Part shown: positions 19,097-27,150 of the stretch, piece by piece
Numbering within the stretch: the first letter of the stretch is position 1
How the letters are laid out: each line of letters starts with the position of its first letter
NCBI RefSeq assembly: GCF_034479515.1
Contig: NZ_CP140152.1
Coordinates: 5,332,001-5,396,000, forward strand
From: Duganella zoogloeoides
GTDB taxonomy: Bacteria; Pseudomonadota; Gammaproteobacteria; Burkholderiales; Burkholderiaceae_D
DNA: 64,000 nt
Direction: 5' to 3'
Translations under genes and position numbers: made by a program
The notes under the pieces: generated by a model
What the model was told of the DNA's origin: nothing
The model's input: only the letters and a program-made list of their open reading frames with translations
Database searches by the model: none

Positions 19097-20444
19097 CGGA
19101 CTTGTCGCCTTCCGGGTTCAAAGACAGGGTAAGCGAAGCGAGGGACATCGCCGCGACGTGCAGGTCGGGCAGTTGTACCATTTCGTCGCTCGGAGTAAAC
19201 GTGACGGGCAGGCGCGCCAGGTCGCCGGTGGCGCCTTGCAGGCGCGCTTCGTCGGCGTCGCCCAGCAGCGGCAGCATCGAGGCGCGGTACGACGCCACGG
19301 CAAACGACGCCGGCAACAGCGATTCGTGCACCTGGATCGTCGGCGCCGCACCGTCCACGCTGGCGGGGAATTTGCCGGGCGCGGTAAAGTCGGCCAGGCG
19401 GGCCAGCCATTCGTCGAGTTCTTTTTGCATCGGTGGTCCGTCGCTGATGGTGGTGGGCGCATCTTCGCCGCTGGGCAGGCCGCCCTGCACGGCGCTGGCG
19501 GCGCGGTCGGACAGCAGTTCGGCCTCGGCCACGTCGATCATCTCCGCCGGCGTAATAAACTGCGGCACCACCGGCAGGTCGATGGCGCCCACGGCCAGCG
19601 AGGCCAGGTCGTCATGCAGCAGCAGCCAGCGCTTGATGTCGGTGGTGGACAGGCCGGACTGGCCCAGGTGCACGCGCTGGCGCTCGATCTGGTTCAGTGC
19701 GCGCGAGAACATGCCCTGCATATTCAACAGCGACGACTGTGCGCGGCCAATCGCTTGCGCAGCGCGGTGCGTGGCGTGATCGGCGTTTTCGTCGCTGGTG
19801 ATCGCGCGCAGGATCTCGGAGCCCTTCTCCACCCAATCGCACGCCACGTGCCACTTCGCCTGCGATTCCCGCAGGCGGAACTCGGAGCCGGATGCAATGG
19901 CGTCGGCAAATTCCTCGGTCAGTTCCACCAGGCGGCCCAGCAGGTGGTGCAACTGCTCCACCGTGACGCCCCCCATCATTTGCGAGCCGGCCACCTGCGA
20001 CAGCAGGTAGCCCATGTCGGCCGGGTCTTCCTCTTTGCCCATGGCCAGCAGCGCGTCAATGGCCGACAGCACGTTGCGCGCCATCGGCGTGACGCGATAG
20101 ACGGCCTGCTGCGGATCCCACGCCAGCAGCTGGTTGGTACGCAGGCGCATCAGCACCGTTTCCAGGCTTTCCGGCAGCAGGTAGGCCAGGCGGGTGTTGA
20201 TGTCCGGGCGCGTAAAGCTGGCCGACGCCGTGTCGGACGCCAGCTCGCGCAGCACCAGCAGGCGCACCAATACGCCGTCGAAACCGCCGTGGAACAGCGC
20301 CGTGAACACTTGCAGCAGCGGCTGCGCGCGTTTCAGGTGGTAGACCTGCTCGATTTCATCGGCCGAGATGTTGGGCTTGAAGTGGGCCTGCAGGCCGTCC
20401 TGTTGCGGGTCCAGCGCCGGGTCGGGCGCGGACTCGGTTGTCAT
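19089..20444 (-). CDS. Kleisin-like subunit (MksF/JetA-type) of SMC complex
   Basis: First gene of the SMC operon, about 451 residues. The N-terminal part (about 20-120) looks winged-helix with a long helix pair (HLKRAQPLLQVFTALFHGG, RPDINTRLAYLL). The middle (about 130-280) is helical, containing QLHHLLGRLVELTEEFADAI and an Arg/Gln-rich helix. The C-terminal region (about 390-450) may be the second winged helix that would touch the SMC head. Three starts are possible: TTG 20480, ATG 20456 and ATG 20444. None has a strong ribosome-binding site; I list the last. Residues in the coupled end overlap the next gene. The role as kleisin is inferred from position, size and helical content. Confidence 0.65.
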   Translation of the reverse strand: MTTESAPDPALDPQQDGLQAHFKPNISADEIEQVYHLKRAQPLLQVFTALFHGGFDGVLVRLLVLRELASDTASASFTRPDINTRLAYLLPESLETVLMRLRTNQLLAWDPQQAVYRVTPMARNVLSAIDALLAMGKEEDPADMGYLLSQVAGSQMMGGVTVEQLHHLLGRLVELTEEFADAIASGSEFRLRESQAKWHVACDWVEKGSEILRAITSDENADHATHRAAQAIGRAQSSLLNMQGMFSRALNQIERQRVHLGQSGLSTTDIKRWLLLHDDLASLAVGAIDLPVVPQFITPAEMIDVAEAELLSDRAASAVQGGLPSGEDAPTTISDGPPMQKELDEWLARLADFTAPGKFPASVDGAAPTIQVHESLLPASFAVASYRASMLPLLGDADEARLQGATGDLARLPVTFTPSDEMVQLPDLHVAAMSLASLTLSLNPEGDKSDE

Positions 20445-20544
20445 AGTTTCTATCATTCTTTGCCATGTTGGTCGCAACAATCACCGCATTAAGCACCCTG
20501 CCGGACTTGGGATCGTCAGCTGCAAAAATACCTGGTCGGTTCAT

Positions 20545-20591
20545 ATTTCGCCGCCTTCTCGGCCCATAGTCCACTATGGGCACTGCGAAAT
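20545..20591. promoter_or_regulatory. Nested palindrome upstream of the SMC operon
   Basis: Two nested inverted repeats share a centre. The inner one is GCCCATAGT-CC-ACTATGGGC (20562-20581, perfect 9-bp arms). The outer one is ATTTCGC (20545-20551) with GCGAAAT (20585-20591). It lies about 100 bases before the first gene of the SMC operon and about 100 bases after the end of no annotated gene on the plus strand. It could be an operator for a dimeric regulator, or an RNA hairpin in the leader. Confidence 0.5.
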
Positions 20592-20690
20592 CGGCAAAAT
20601 CTGTCCTCGACCAGCTATTTTTTCGCTCTGACTCCCCAAGCCCGACAGGCTGCTCACGGGGGCGACAGTATAGCAGTTGCGATCTTGCGC

Positions 20691-21452
20691 TTACTTTTTG
20701 GTGAATTTATCAAGTGTCTGGTCCACGTAGTCGCCATCGGCATCCTTGAACACCACGCGCACCGGGTACCAGTCCATGGACGGCGCCAGCCACAGGTCCA
20801 CCTGCGAATCCTTGTCGTCGGTCTGCTGGCGCACCAGGTGCAGCGCGCTGATCTCGCTGCCGCCCACGGTGATGGTCTCGGTCTTGACGACCCTAAACAC
20901 CCACTGCTCGGCGTTGCGGCGCGCGGCGACGAAATACGCCCACTCGCTGCCGGGCTTGAATTTATCGGGCGTGGCGCGGGCGTTGGCGGCCAGTTGCCAC
21001 TGGATGCTCACCCGATCCTGCTCGCCGCCCCTGATCGGATAGGTTTCGTCGCCCACGCTGAAGCTGATGGTTTTCGTGTCGCGCTTGAACGTGGCGGTGG
21101 TGGCTTCCTTGCGGAAGCGCTTTTCCATGAACGACGCCGGCGCCAGGCCGTAGTCGTCGATGGCGCCCTCGCTGCGGGTTTCCAGGATCTTGCCGAAGAT
21201 CGGCGCGCGGCTTTCGGCCGCCACCGAGTACTTGCCGTCGCCGGCGCGCCACTGCACGGTGGCCGTGCCGTTGATGGTGAGACCGTGCTGCTTGGCCTTG
21301 ATGGCGTAGGTCAGGTCCGCCGATGGCGGCGCGCTGAAGGGACGCTTGACGGCCGGGTGCTCGCTGTCGGCAGCATGGGCGCCGGTGGTCACGGTGCCCA
21401 GCGCCAGCATGGCAGCCACGCTCACCGCGTGAAAAGTATGGTTGATTTTCAT
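20691..21452 (-). CDS. Periplasmic DUF3108 protein (second of tandem pair)
   Basis: A 253-residue protein with a signal peptide (cleavage near THAAD). The mature part is a single DUF3108-like beta domain: internal repeats such as YAIKAKQHGLTINGTATVQW, LETRSEGAIDDYGLAP and the C-terminal DLWLAPSMDWYPVRVVF. DUF3108 proteins are predicted periplasmic or outer-membrane-associated proteins of unknown function with lipocalin or YceI-like folds. The start codon is one base after the stop of the upstream paralog, so they form an operon. The two share the EGAIDD and APxMxWYPV motifs, which suggests duplication. Confidence 0.85.
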   Translation of the reverse strand: MKINHTFHAVSVAAMLALGTVTTGAHAADSEHPAVKRPFSAPPSADLTYAIKAKQHGLTINGTATVQWRAGDGKYSVAAESRAPIFGKILETRSEGAIDDYGLAPASFMEKRFRKEATTATFKRDTKTISFSVGDETYPIRGGEQDRVSIQWQLAANARATPDKFKPGSEWAYFVAARRNAEQWVFRVVKTETITVGGSEISALHLVRQQTDDKDSQVDLWLAPSMDWYPVRVVFKDADGDYVDQTLDKFTKK

Positions 21453-21453
21453 A

Positions 21454-22644
21454 TCATTGTCCGGTAGTTGTTATTCTGGAGACGGTCTGCGTGGTGAGCG
21501 CGCCGCTCGCTTCGGTATTGCGTATCTGGACCGGGTACCACTGCATGCCCGGCGCCAGCCAGATGTCGAGCCGCGACGAATAAGTGCCCGGCTTGGGTGG
21601 CCGCGTCAGGTGCCAGGTGACCAGCTTGCCCATCTTCGTGTTCAGTTCATCTTCGCCCACCAGCTGGAAGCGGAACAGGGCGGCTTCCTTGTCCTCGCCC
21701 ACCTGGATGTCGATGTCGCCGCCGAACTGGTTGACGTCGGCGCGGCCGATACCGGCCAGCTGGAACGGCACCGTGGCCTTGTCCTGCGCGCCGGCCAGCA
21801 GCGGGTAGCTGCGGTCGGAGGCCGAGAACGAGATCGTGTTCGCACCGGCCGCATTGCCGCCGCCATTACGGTTGAAGTGGGTGGCGGTCTCGGACCGGCG
21901 CGCGCGCTTTTCGGTGACCCGCTCGGGCGCGATGCCATGGTCGTCGATGGCGCCCTCGCTGCGCAGTACCAGCAGGTTCAGGCGCGTGACCAGCAGGCTC
22001 ACGCCCGCCTCCACCGACGCCCGGTAGCGGCTGCCGTCAGTATGCCATGTCATCACGGCAGACCCTGTCCATTTGGTGCCGTCGGCGTCCACCCGCGCCA
22101 CGTCCATATCGAACGTGGCCGACGGCGGCAACTCCACCTTGTAGCGGCGCCCGCCCTGCGGAACCGGTTCGGCGGCCGCCGGCGCGGGTACGCCGGTGGC
22201 CGTGTCAGGCATTGCTGCCGATCCCTGGGCCGCCGCCGGCTCGGGCGCGAGCGCCAGTTCGAGGTCGGCGGTGTCGATGGCTGGCGCGGGCGCTGCGCTG
22301 TCCACCGGCGTGATGGCGGCTCCCGCCTGCGCCTGCGCTGGTACCGGCGCCGGCGCAGGCGGCCTGGCAAAGGCCGGGCTGGCGACGGGCGGCTTGGCGG
22401 GCGGTGTAGCGGCAGGCGGCTTGGCAGCATCAAGCGGTGCAATCTCCTGCAACGGCGCGCTGGCCACGCGCGGCGGCAAGGCCAGGCGCACTTGCGCAGT
22501 CACCACCGACGGCGACGCGTTGACGGTGGCCGATGCCGCCAGGTGGCTGGCGGCCCAGTCGATCGCCAGTCCGTGCAGCACCACCGTGGCCGCGCAGAAC
22601 AGTACCATGCGGCGGCGTTGGGAAAGGAAGGAGGCGATCGTCAT
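21454..22644 (-). CDS. Inner-membrane anchored DUF3108 protein with Pro/Ala linker
   Basis: A 396-residue paralog of the downstream gene. Residues 12-33 form a membrane anchor, and residues about 45-165 are a Pro/Ala-rich linker that resembles TonB or TolA spacers. From about 168 a DUF3108 domain follows, with RRYKVELPPSATFDMDV, VLRSEGAIDDHGIAP and DIWLAPGMQWYPVQI. The architecture suggests a domain held away from the inner membrane across the periplasm. It heads a two-gene operon and is divergent from phaM. Function is unknown. Confidence 0.85.
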   Translation of the reverse strand: MTIASFLSQRRRMVLFCAATVVLHGLAIDWAASHLAASATVNASPSVVTAQVRLALPPRVASAPLQEIAPLDAAKPPAATPPAKPPVASPAFARPPAPAPVPAQAQAGAAITPVDSAAPAPAIDTADLELALAPEPAAAQGSAAMPDTATGVPAPAAAEPVPQGGRRYKVELPPSATFDMDVARVDADGTKWTGSAVMTWHTDGSRYRASVEAGVSLLVTRLNLLVLRSEGAIDDHGIAPERVTEKRARRSETATHFNRNGGGNAAGANTISFSASDRSYPLLAGAQDKATVPFQLAGIGRADVNQFGGDIDIQVGEDKEAALFRFQLVGEDELNTKMGKLVTWHLTRPPKPGTYSSRLDIWLAPGMQWYPVQIRNTEASGALTTQTVSRITTTGQ

Positions 22645-22785
22645 GGCGCTAGTTTAACGTGTTCGGCCGAATGCTTCCGGCGCAGCCTTTGCATGGCGGT
22701 TGCCGGCGGCAAGCAACGTTGCCAGAAAACTTTGATCGGTACCGCGTTATCTGCTACGCTGAACCAACTACTACAGGAGACTTTC

Positions 22786-23523
22786 ATGGCCCAACCGCAG
22801 ATGCCGCACATTCCCGGCGCAGCAGTGATGAACGACACGCTCGATTTCGTGAAGAACCTGTGGGGTAGCATGGGCGTGCCCGGCCTGACCACGCCCACCC
22901 TGTCGGTCGATGAACTGGACAAGAAGATCAACGACCTGAAGGCGGTCGAGGCGTGGCTCAACCTGAATATGAGCATGCTGCGCGGTAGCATCCAGGCGCT
23001 GGAAGTGCAGCGCAATACCATCGCCACGCTCAAGTCGGTGGGCGCCAGCCTGGCCGCCGCCGTCAATCAGGGCGCCGCGCCAGGGCAGGCGCCAACCGCC
23101 GACCACAAATCGATTTTTGACGCCAACCCGTACACCTCGGCCTTCTTCCAGCATGCGCGCGAGGCGGACAAGCAAAAGCCGGCCGCCGAGCAGCCACCGC
23201 CGCCACCGGCCCCGGAACCCAAGGCAGCTGCACCGGCAGAAGACGCGCCGAAACAGGCCGACGCCACCGCCGGTGCAGCCGCGCTGTGGTGGAATCTGCT
23301 GCAGGATCAGTTCAAGCAGGCGGTATCGACCGCTGCTGCATCGGAATCGATGATGGCCGAGACGGCAGCGAAATTCGCTGCCGCGGCGACGGCCAAGCCG
23401 CCAACCGAAGCTGTGCCACCAGCCGCCGAGGCGCCGGAGCCGGCACCGGACAAAAAACCCGCCGCCAAACGCGCCGAAGCCAAACCTTCGGCCAAATCAG
23501 TCAAACCGGCAGCAGGAAAATAA
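22786..23523 (+). CDS. phaM: Polyhydroxyalkanoate granule regulatory protein PhaM
   Basis: A 245-residue protein that fits PhaM of betaproteobacteria. PhaM binds and activates PHA synthase and tethers PHA granules to the nucleoid (established for Cupriavidus). The diagnostic N-terminal part is present: NDTLDFVKNLWGSMGVPG, followed by VDELDKKINDLKAVEAWLNL and IQALEVQRNTIATLKSVG. The middle is a disordered Pro/Ala spacer with a short helix (ALWWNLLQDQFKQAV). The last 35 residues are Lys/Pro/Ala-rich like histone H1, the presumed DNA-binding tail. ATG 22786 is preceded by CAGGAGA. No PHA synthase gene is in the window. The stop is directly followed by the 110-bp repeats. Confidence 0.88.
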   Translation: MAQPQMPHIPGAAVMNDTLDFVKNLWGSMGVPGLTTPTLSVDELDKKINDLKAVEAWLNLNMSMLRGSIQALEVQRNTIATLKSVGASLAAAVNQGAAPGQAPTADHKSIFDANPYTSAFFQHAREADKQKPAAEQPPPPPAPEPKAAAPAEDAPKQADATAGAAALWWNLLQDQFKQAVSTAAASESMMAETAAKFAAAATAKPPTEAVPPAAEAPEPAPDKKPAAKRAEAKPSAKSVKPAAGK

Positions 23524-23524
23524 A

Positions 23525-23848
23525 GCCAAGAGCGCCTGAGAAACCTTCAGAGCGAGGCGCAGCGACGAAGACAGTACGACTGTACGGCAAGGCGCTGCAA
23601 CGAAGCTATGGAGGCTTTATCAGGCGCTCGACAAGCCAAGAGCGCCTGAGAAACCTCCAGAGCGAGGCGCAGCGACGAAGACAGTACGACTGTACGGCAA
23701 GGCGCTGCAACGAAGCTATGGAGGCTTTATCAGGCGCTCGACAAGCCAAGAGCGCCTGAGAAACCTTCAGAGCGAGGCGCAGCGACGAAGACAGTACGAC
23801 TGTACGGCAAGGCGCTGCAACGAAGCTATGGAGGCTTTATCAGGCGCT
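23525..23848. repeat. Three tandem copies of a 110-bp structured palindromic element
   Basis: Copies begin at 23525, 23635 and 23745 with an exact 110-base period and very few differences. Each copy has outer arms AGCGCCTGA and TCAGGCGCT, second arms around ACCTCCAGAGC and GCTATGGAGG, then GCAGCG pairing with CGCTGC, and an apical stem GTAC-GACT-GTAC. The array fills the whole gap between phaM and the next convergent gene. The last arm overlaps that gene's stop codon by two bases. Related copies are at 33.86 kb and 47.2 kb. Confidence 0.9.
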
Positions 23849-24062
23849 ACGCCAGGCGCAGTATGCGGATGGCGTCGATCAGCCCATCTGCCTGGCGCGT
23901 GACTTTCTGGACATCGATCAAACCTTCTTCTTCGAGCAGCTTGGCGTTGTCGAGTGCGCCCTGGAAGCTCTCGATGGTGTCACCCTTGGCGGCGACCGGT
24001 TTTACCCAGGCTACGCTGCCGACCTTCATTTTTGTATAGACTTCTTTTGCGATATCGCGCAT
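23847..24062 (-). CDS. Small conserved-looking protein, unknown function
   Basis: A 71-residue protein, MRDIAKEVYTKMKVGSVAWV at its start, with charged helices and no signal peptide. The frame stays open upstream to 24443, but ATG 24062 has GAGAGAGGA upstream, and the residues before it are antisense of the response-regulator gene. The segment KMKVGSVAWVKPVAAKGDT could be a small SH3-like fold (weak inference). Its stop codon lies within the outer arm of the last 110-bp repeat. It follows the kinase/response-regulator pair on the same strand and may be transcribed with it. Confidence 0.7.
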   Translation of the reverse strand: MRDIAKEVYTKMKVGSVAWVKPVAAKGDTIESFQGALDNAKLLEEEGLIDVQKVTRQADGLIDAIRILRLA

Positions 24063-24130
24063 AAATTTACATCCTCTCTCTTGGTGGTGCGTACTTGATT
24101 GCCGCACCTGTTTTAATTCATCTAAACGGT

Positions 24131-25831
24131 TTAGCGGTCCGGGACCGCGCCGTTGGCCGCCTCGTATTCGCTGGCGGCGGCTGCCGCCACCACGCCTGAC
24201 ACCGGCGCCAGCAGCGCCAGTTGTTCCATCAGCTGGGCAAAGCGCGGCTGGCCGGGGGCGATGGCATCGACATGCATCAGCACCTCGATCGCCTCGTCGG
24301 CCAGCTCGCGCACGTAACCGGTTTGCTGCAGGCGCGAGACCAGGATCTGCGCCGAATTGAACAGGATGCGCATATTGTGCGGCAGCGCGTGGCGCGCCAC
24401 GCGCATCCAGTCTATGGCCTCTTGCAGCCGCTCGGACTTCCACAGCAGCACGCCCTTGTTCATCATGTCAGCCGCTTCCTTGCGCGAGGAGCGGATCAGC
24501 TCCGTGCCCTCGTCGCCCATGCGCGCCTTGTCGAAAATCTTCTGCAACTCGTCCATCAACGGCACGTTATCATGGTTGTTGCGCGCAATGTAGCACAGCA
24601 GTCCCACCGGCGCCTCCTTCACGCCCACCGCGAACAGCAGGGTCGCCATGTCCAGGCACGTGGCGGTGTCGGGCCGGTGGCGGCTTTCATCGGCCAGCAT
24701 GCTTTCCAGCTCGTCGCCCGATTTGCGCGCGCGCCGGAAGTCGCCCGTCTCGTGGTACACCAGGCCCTCGGTGATCTTGGCGCGCAAGGTGACCTGATCG
24801 CCGCCGAACTGGTGGACCGCCGCGTTGAGCAGGCGGATTGCTTCCTTGGTGTCGTTCTTGCGGCCGCACACGCGCGCCATGCCGAAGTACGCATCGACCG
24901 TTTTGGCCACCGAGTACTCGCCGATGTCGATACACTTGCGGAACGCCCGCTCCGCCACCGGGATGTTCTCGAGCTTGAGCGCGGTCTGGCCTAGCGTGCG
25001 CTGGCGCGGCACCGAATTGGGCGACAGCTTGGCCGCCTTTTGCAGCACGTCGAACGCTTCCTCGTGCTTGCCCTGCAGCTGGAACGCCTGCGCCAGCTGA
25101 TCGAACGCGTCGATATAGAAGCGGTTGTCGGCGATCACCGCCTGGAACATCTTCTGCGCCTCTTCCACGTCGCCGTCGTGCATCATGATCTTGGCCAGGC
25201 CGCAGCGCGCCCAGTTGTAGTCGCGCTCTTCGAGCACCTGTTCGTACACCTTGCGCGCGCCCAGCGGGTCGCCGGCCTTGAGCTGCAAGGTGGCCTTCAT
25301 GCGCAGCAGGTCGATCGCGTGCAGCGGGTTGACGGGAATCTGCTCCTCGCACAGGCGGGCTGCGCGCAGGTAGTCCTTGTCGGCGTAGGCCTGGTCGATC
25401 TCGCTGAAGATCTGCTTCTTGATCCACACCCGGTTGAGGCGCGTGAGCAGCACGCCCTCGGTGATCGGCTTGATGATGTAGGCGTCGGGCTGATGCTCGG
25501 CCGCGCCCATCACCGACTCCACGCTTTTTTCGGCGGAGACCATCAGCCACACGCTGCTGGGCAGGATCAGGTTGCGGATGCGCGCTTCTTCGAGCACTTG
25601 CTGACCGTTCTTGCCGTCGCCCAGGTTGTAATCGCACAGCACCACGTCGTAGCGGGTTTTGGCCAGCAACATCATGCCCTCGCCGCCGCTGGCCGCCTGG
25701 TCGATATGCTTGGCGCCCAGGTTGCGCAGCGACTCGCGCAGCAGCTGGCGGATGCCCACGAAATCGTCGACGATCAGGTAGCGCTTCGCGCCCCAGTCGA
25801 TCTCGCCGTCGCTCTGTACCATGGCCGTCAT
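24131..25831 (-). CDS. Response regulator with TPR output domain
   Basis: A 566-residue protein. The receiver domain is at about 15-135: acidic pocket VDD, phospho-acceptor Asp in LCDYNLGDG, and the conserved Lys in IIKPI. An all-helical region of about ten TPR-like repeats follows (for example QAYADKDYLRAARLCEEQIP and GDPLGARKVYEQVLEERDY). There is no DNA-binding or enzymatic output domain, so output is probably by protein-protein contact. It overlaps the kinase gene by four bases (ATGA), which marks a cognate pair. The target partners are unknown. Confidence 0.88.
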   Translation of the reverse strand: MTAMVQSDGEIDWGAKRYLIVDDFVGIRQLLRESLRNLGAKHIDQAASGGEGMMLLAKTRYDVVLCDYNLGDGKNGQQVLEEARIRNLILPSSVWLMVSAEKSVESVMGAAEHQPDAYIIKPITEGVLLTRLNRVWIKKQIFSEIDQAYADKDYLRAARLCEEQIPVNPLHAIDLLRMKATLQLKAGDPLGARKVYEQVLEERDYNWARCGLAKIMMHDGDVEEAQKMFQAVIADNRFYIDAFDQLAQAFQLQGKHEEAFDVLQKAAKLSPNSVPRQRTLGQTALKLENIPVAERAFRKCIDIGEYSVAKTVDAYFGMARVCGRKNDTKEAIRLLNAAVHQFGGDQVTLRAKITEGLVYHETGDFRRARKSGDELESMLADESRHRPDTATCLDMATLLFAVGVKEAPVGLLCYIARNNHDNVPLMDELQKIFDKARMGDEGTELIRSSRKEAADMMNKGVLLWKSERLQEAIDWMRVARHALPHNMRILFNSAQILVSRLQQTGYVRELADEAIEVLMHVDAIAPGQPRFAQLMEQLALLAPVSGVVAAAAASEYEAANGAVPDR

Positions 25832-26577
25832 GGCAGCCGCAGGACGAAGCAGCCGCCACCCAGGTCACCGCCATTTTCCAGGGCGATGGCGCCGGTGCGC
25901 TGGCGGTGGCGGTGCATGCGCGCCACCTCGCTGGAAAAGTACAGACCCAGGCCGCTGCTGTTGCTGGAGAACCGCACCTGCACGTCACGCACGTCCATGG
26001 CTTGCGCGCCGGCTGCCAGCATCGCCGGCGGGAAACCGTCACCATTGTCTTCCACCCGCAGTTCCAGGTAGTCGCCGTCCGCCCGCACCGACAGCCGGAT
26101 GCGGTCGCGCGTATAGCGGATGGCGTTGTTGATGGCATGGACCAGCACCCCGATCACCAGTTCTTCGTCGAAGGTCCAGATGGCGTCCGGCGCAAAGTCG
26201 GTGTCGAAGGCGATGCCGCGCGATTGCAGCAGGATGCGCGCCTGCCCTTCCACCTGCTCGACCAGTTCGCGCACGCTGCGCGGGCTGGGATCGAACGGGT
26301 AGCCGGGCTTGCCCACTTCCTTGTACAAGGCAAGCAACTGGATCAGGCTGTCGTTCAGGCGGCGCGTCTGGTACAGCATCTGGCCCAGTTGCTGGTACTG
26401 CACCGGCTCGGCGGCGGCAGGGACAGGTGCCGCTGCGGTCGCAGGGACGTTGGTCAGCAGGTGTTCGAGCGTGCCACTCAGGACGCTGATCGAATTTTTC
26501 ATGTCGTGCACGGTCGACGCCAGGAACATCAGCAGTTCCGGCGAGCCTTGATAGTGCTGGGACAAGTCGTCATCCAT
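25828..26577 (-). CDS. Soluble sensor histidine kinase
   Basis: A 249-residue kinase without membrane helices. The phospho-acceptor box is VHDMKNSISVLSG near residue 25, a variant of the HisKA H-box with HDMKN in place of HELRN. The HATPase_c domain follows with N-box HAINNAIRY, G1 box DNGDGFPP and G2 box GLGLYF. No sensor domain is present, so it must receive input from a partner or a cytoplasmic cue. It overlaps the TPR response-regulator gene and should phosphorylate it (inference). Confidence 0.85.
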   Translation of the reverse strand: MDDDLSQHYQGSPELLMFLASTVHDMKNSISVLSGTLEHLLTNVPATAAAPVPAAAEPVQYQQLGQMLYQTRRLNDSLIQLLALYKEVGKPGYPFDPSPRSVRELVEQVEGQARILLQSRGIAFDTDFAPDAIWTFDEELVIGVLVHAINNAIRYTRDRIRLSVRADGDYLELRVEDNGDGFPPAMLAAGAQAMDVRDVQVRFSSNSSGLGLYFSSEVARMHRHRQRTGAIALENGGDLGGGCFVLRLP

Positions 26578-26654
26578 CGCGTCGCTCTCCGTGGATTCAA
26601 ACCGGGATTATATATTACCGCCTGTGGCCGAATGTGCGGCATTCGCCATACACT

Positions 26655-27014
26655 ATGCCCATGAACCGAAAATCCACTTTGCGCCAGGGCTGGCGTTCAC
26701 TCTGGGAGTTGCGTCCGCACCACGACACCTCCGCCGCCATGCGCCTGCTGGTCGCGTCGCTGCTGGCCGTGGCACTGGCCCTGGGCCTGATGTCGTTCGT
26801 GGCGATTTTCGGCCGGGTGTCGCGGGCCGGCTGGTGGTGGGCCTCGCTGCTGCCCAATATCGGCATCTGCCTGTGTATCGTGCACAGCATGTTCGGCGTG
26901 CTGCGCGTGGCCGAACGCGTACTGCCGGCGTCCCTGGTGGCACGCATGGCCGATGTGCGCGACATCCGCGCGGGCATGGCGCTGAGCAGCCTGGCCCTGG
27001 CATACAGCGACTGA
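26655..27014 (+). CDS. Short membrane protein, possibly truncated
   Basis: About 119 residues with two hydrophobic helices: one at about 35-58 (LLVASLLAVALALGLMSFV) and one at about 68-90. The basic N-terminus and the sequence LPNIGICLCIVHSMFGVLR resemble the membrane region of LytS-like sensor kinases, but no kinase part follows. Starts at 26655 or 26661 are possible; neither has a clear ribosome-binding site. It ends just before a heptamer minisatellite, so it may be the remnant of a longer gene broken near the repeat. A genuine small membrane protein is equally possible. Confidence 0.5.
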   Translation: MPMNRKSTLRQGWRSLWELRPHHDTSAAMRLLVASLLAVALALGLMSFVAIFGRVSRAGWWWASLLPNIGICLCIVHSMFGVLRVAERVLPASLVARMADVRDIRAGMALSSLALAYSD

Positions 27015-27150
27015 CAACTGACAACTGGCTGTTGGCTACTGGTTGCTGGACAATGGCTGATGGCTGATGGCTGATGGCTGATGGCTAATGGCTGATGGCT
27101 GATGGCTGATGGCTGATGGTTGCTGGTTGTTGGCTGCCGGTTATTAGCTA
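27011..27150. repeat. Heptanucleotide minisatellite (TGGCTGA)n
   Basis: Nine consecutive 7-base units run from 27054 to 27116: eight TGGCTGA and one TGGCTAA. Degenerate units flank them on both sides (CTGACAA twice near 27011, and TGGTTGC, TGGTTGT and TGGCTGC downstream). It fills the gap between the short membrane protein and the convergent mnmC gene and stops at the mnmC stop codon. Such arrays arise and vary by slipped-strand replication. Confidence 0.9.

Noticed and set aside
23525..23848. CRISPR array
   Set aside because: The copies are contiguous 110-base units with no variable spacers and no cas genes nearby.
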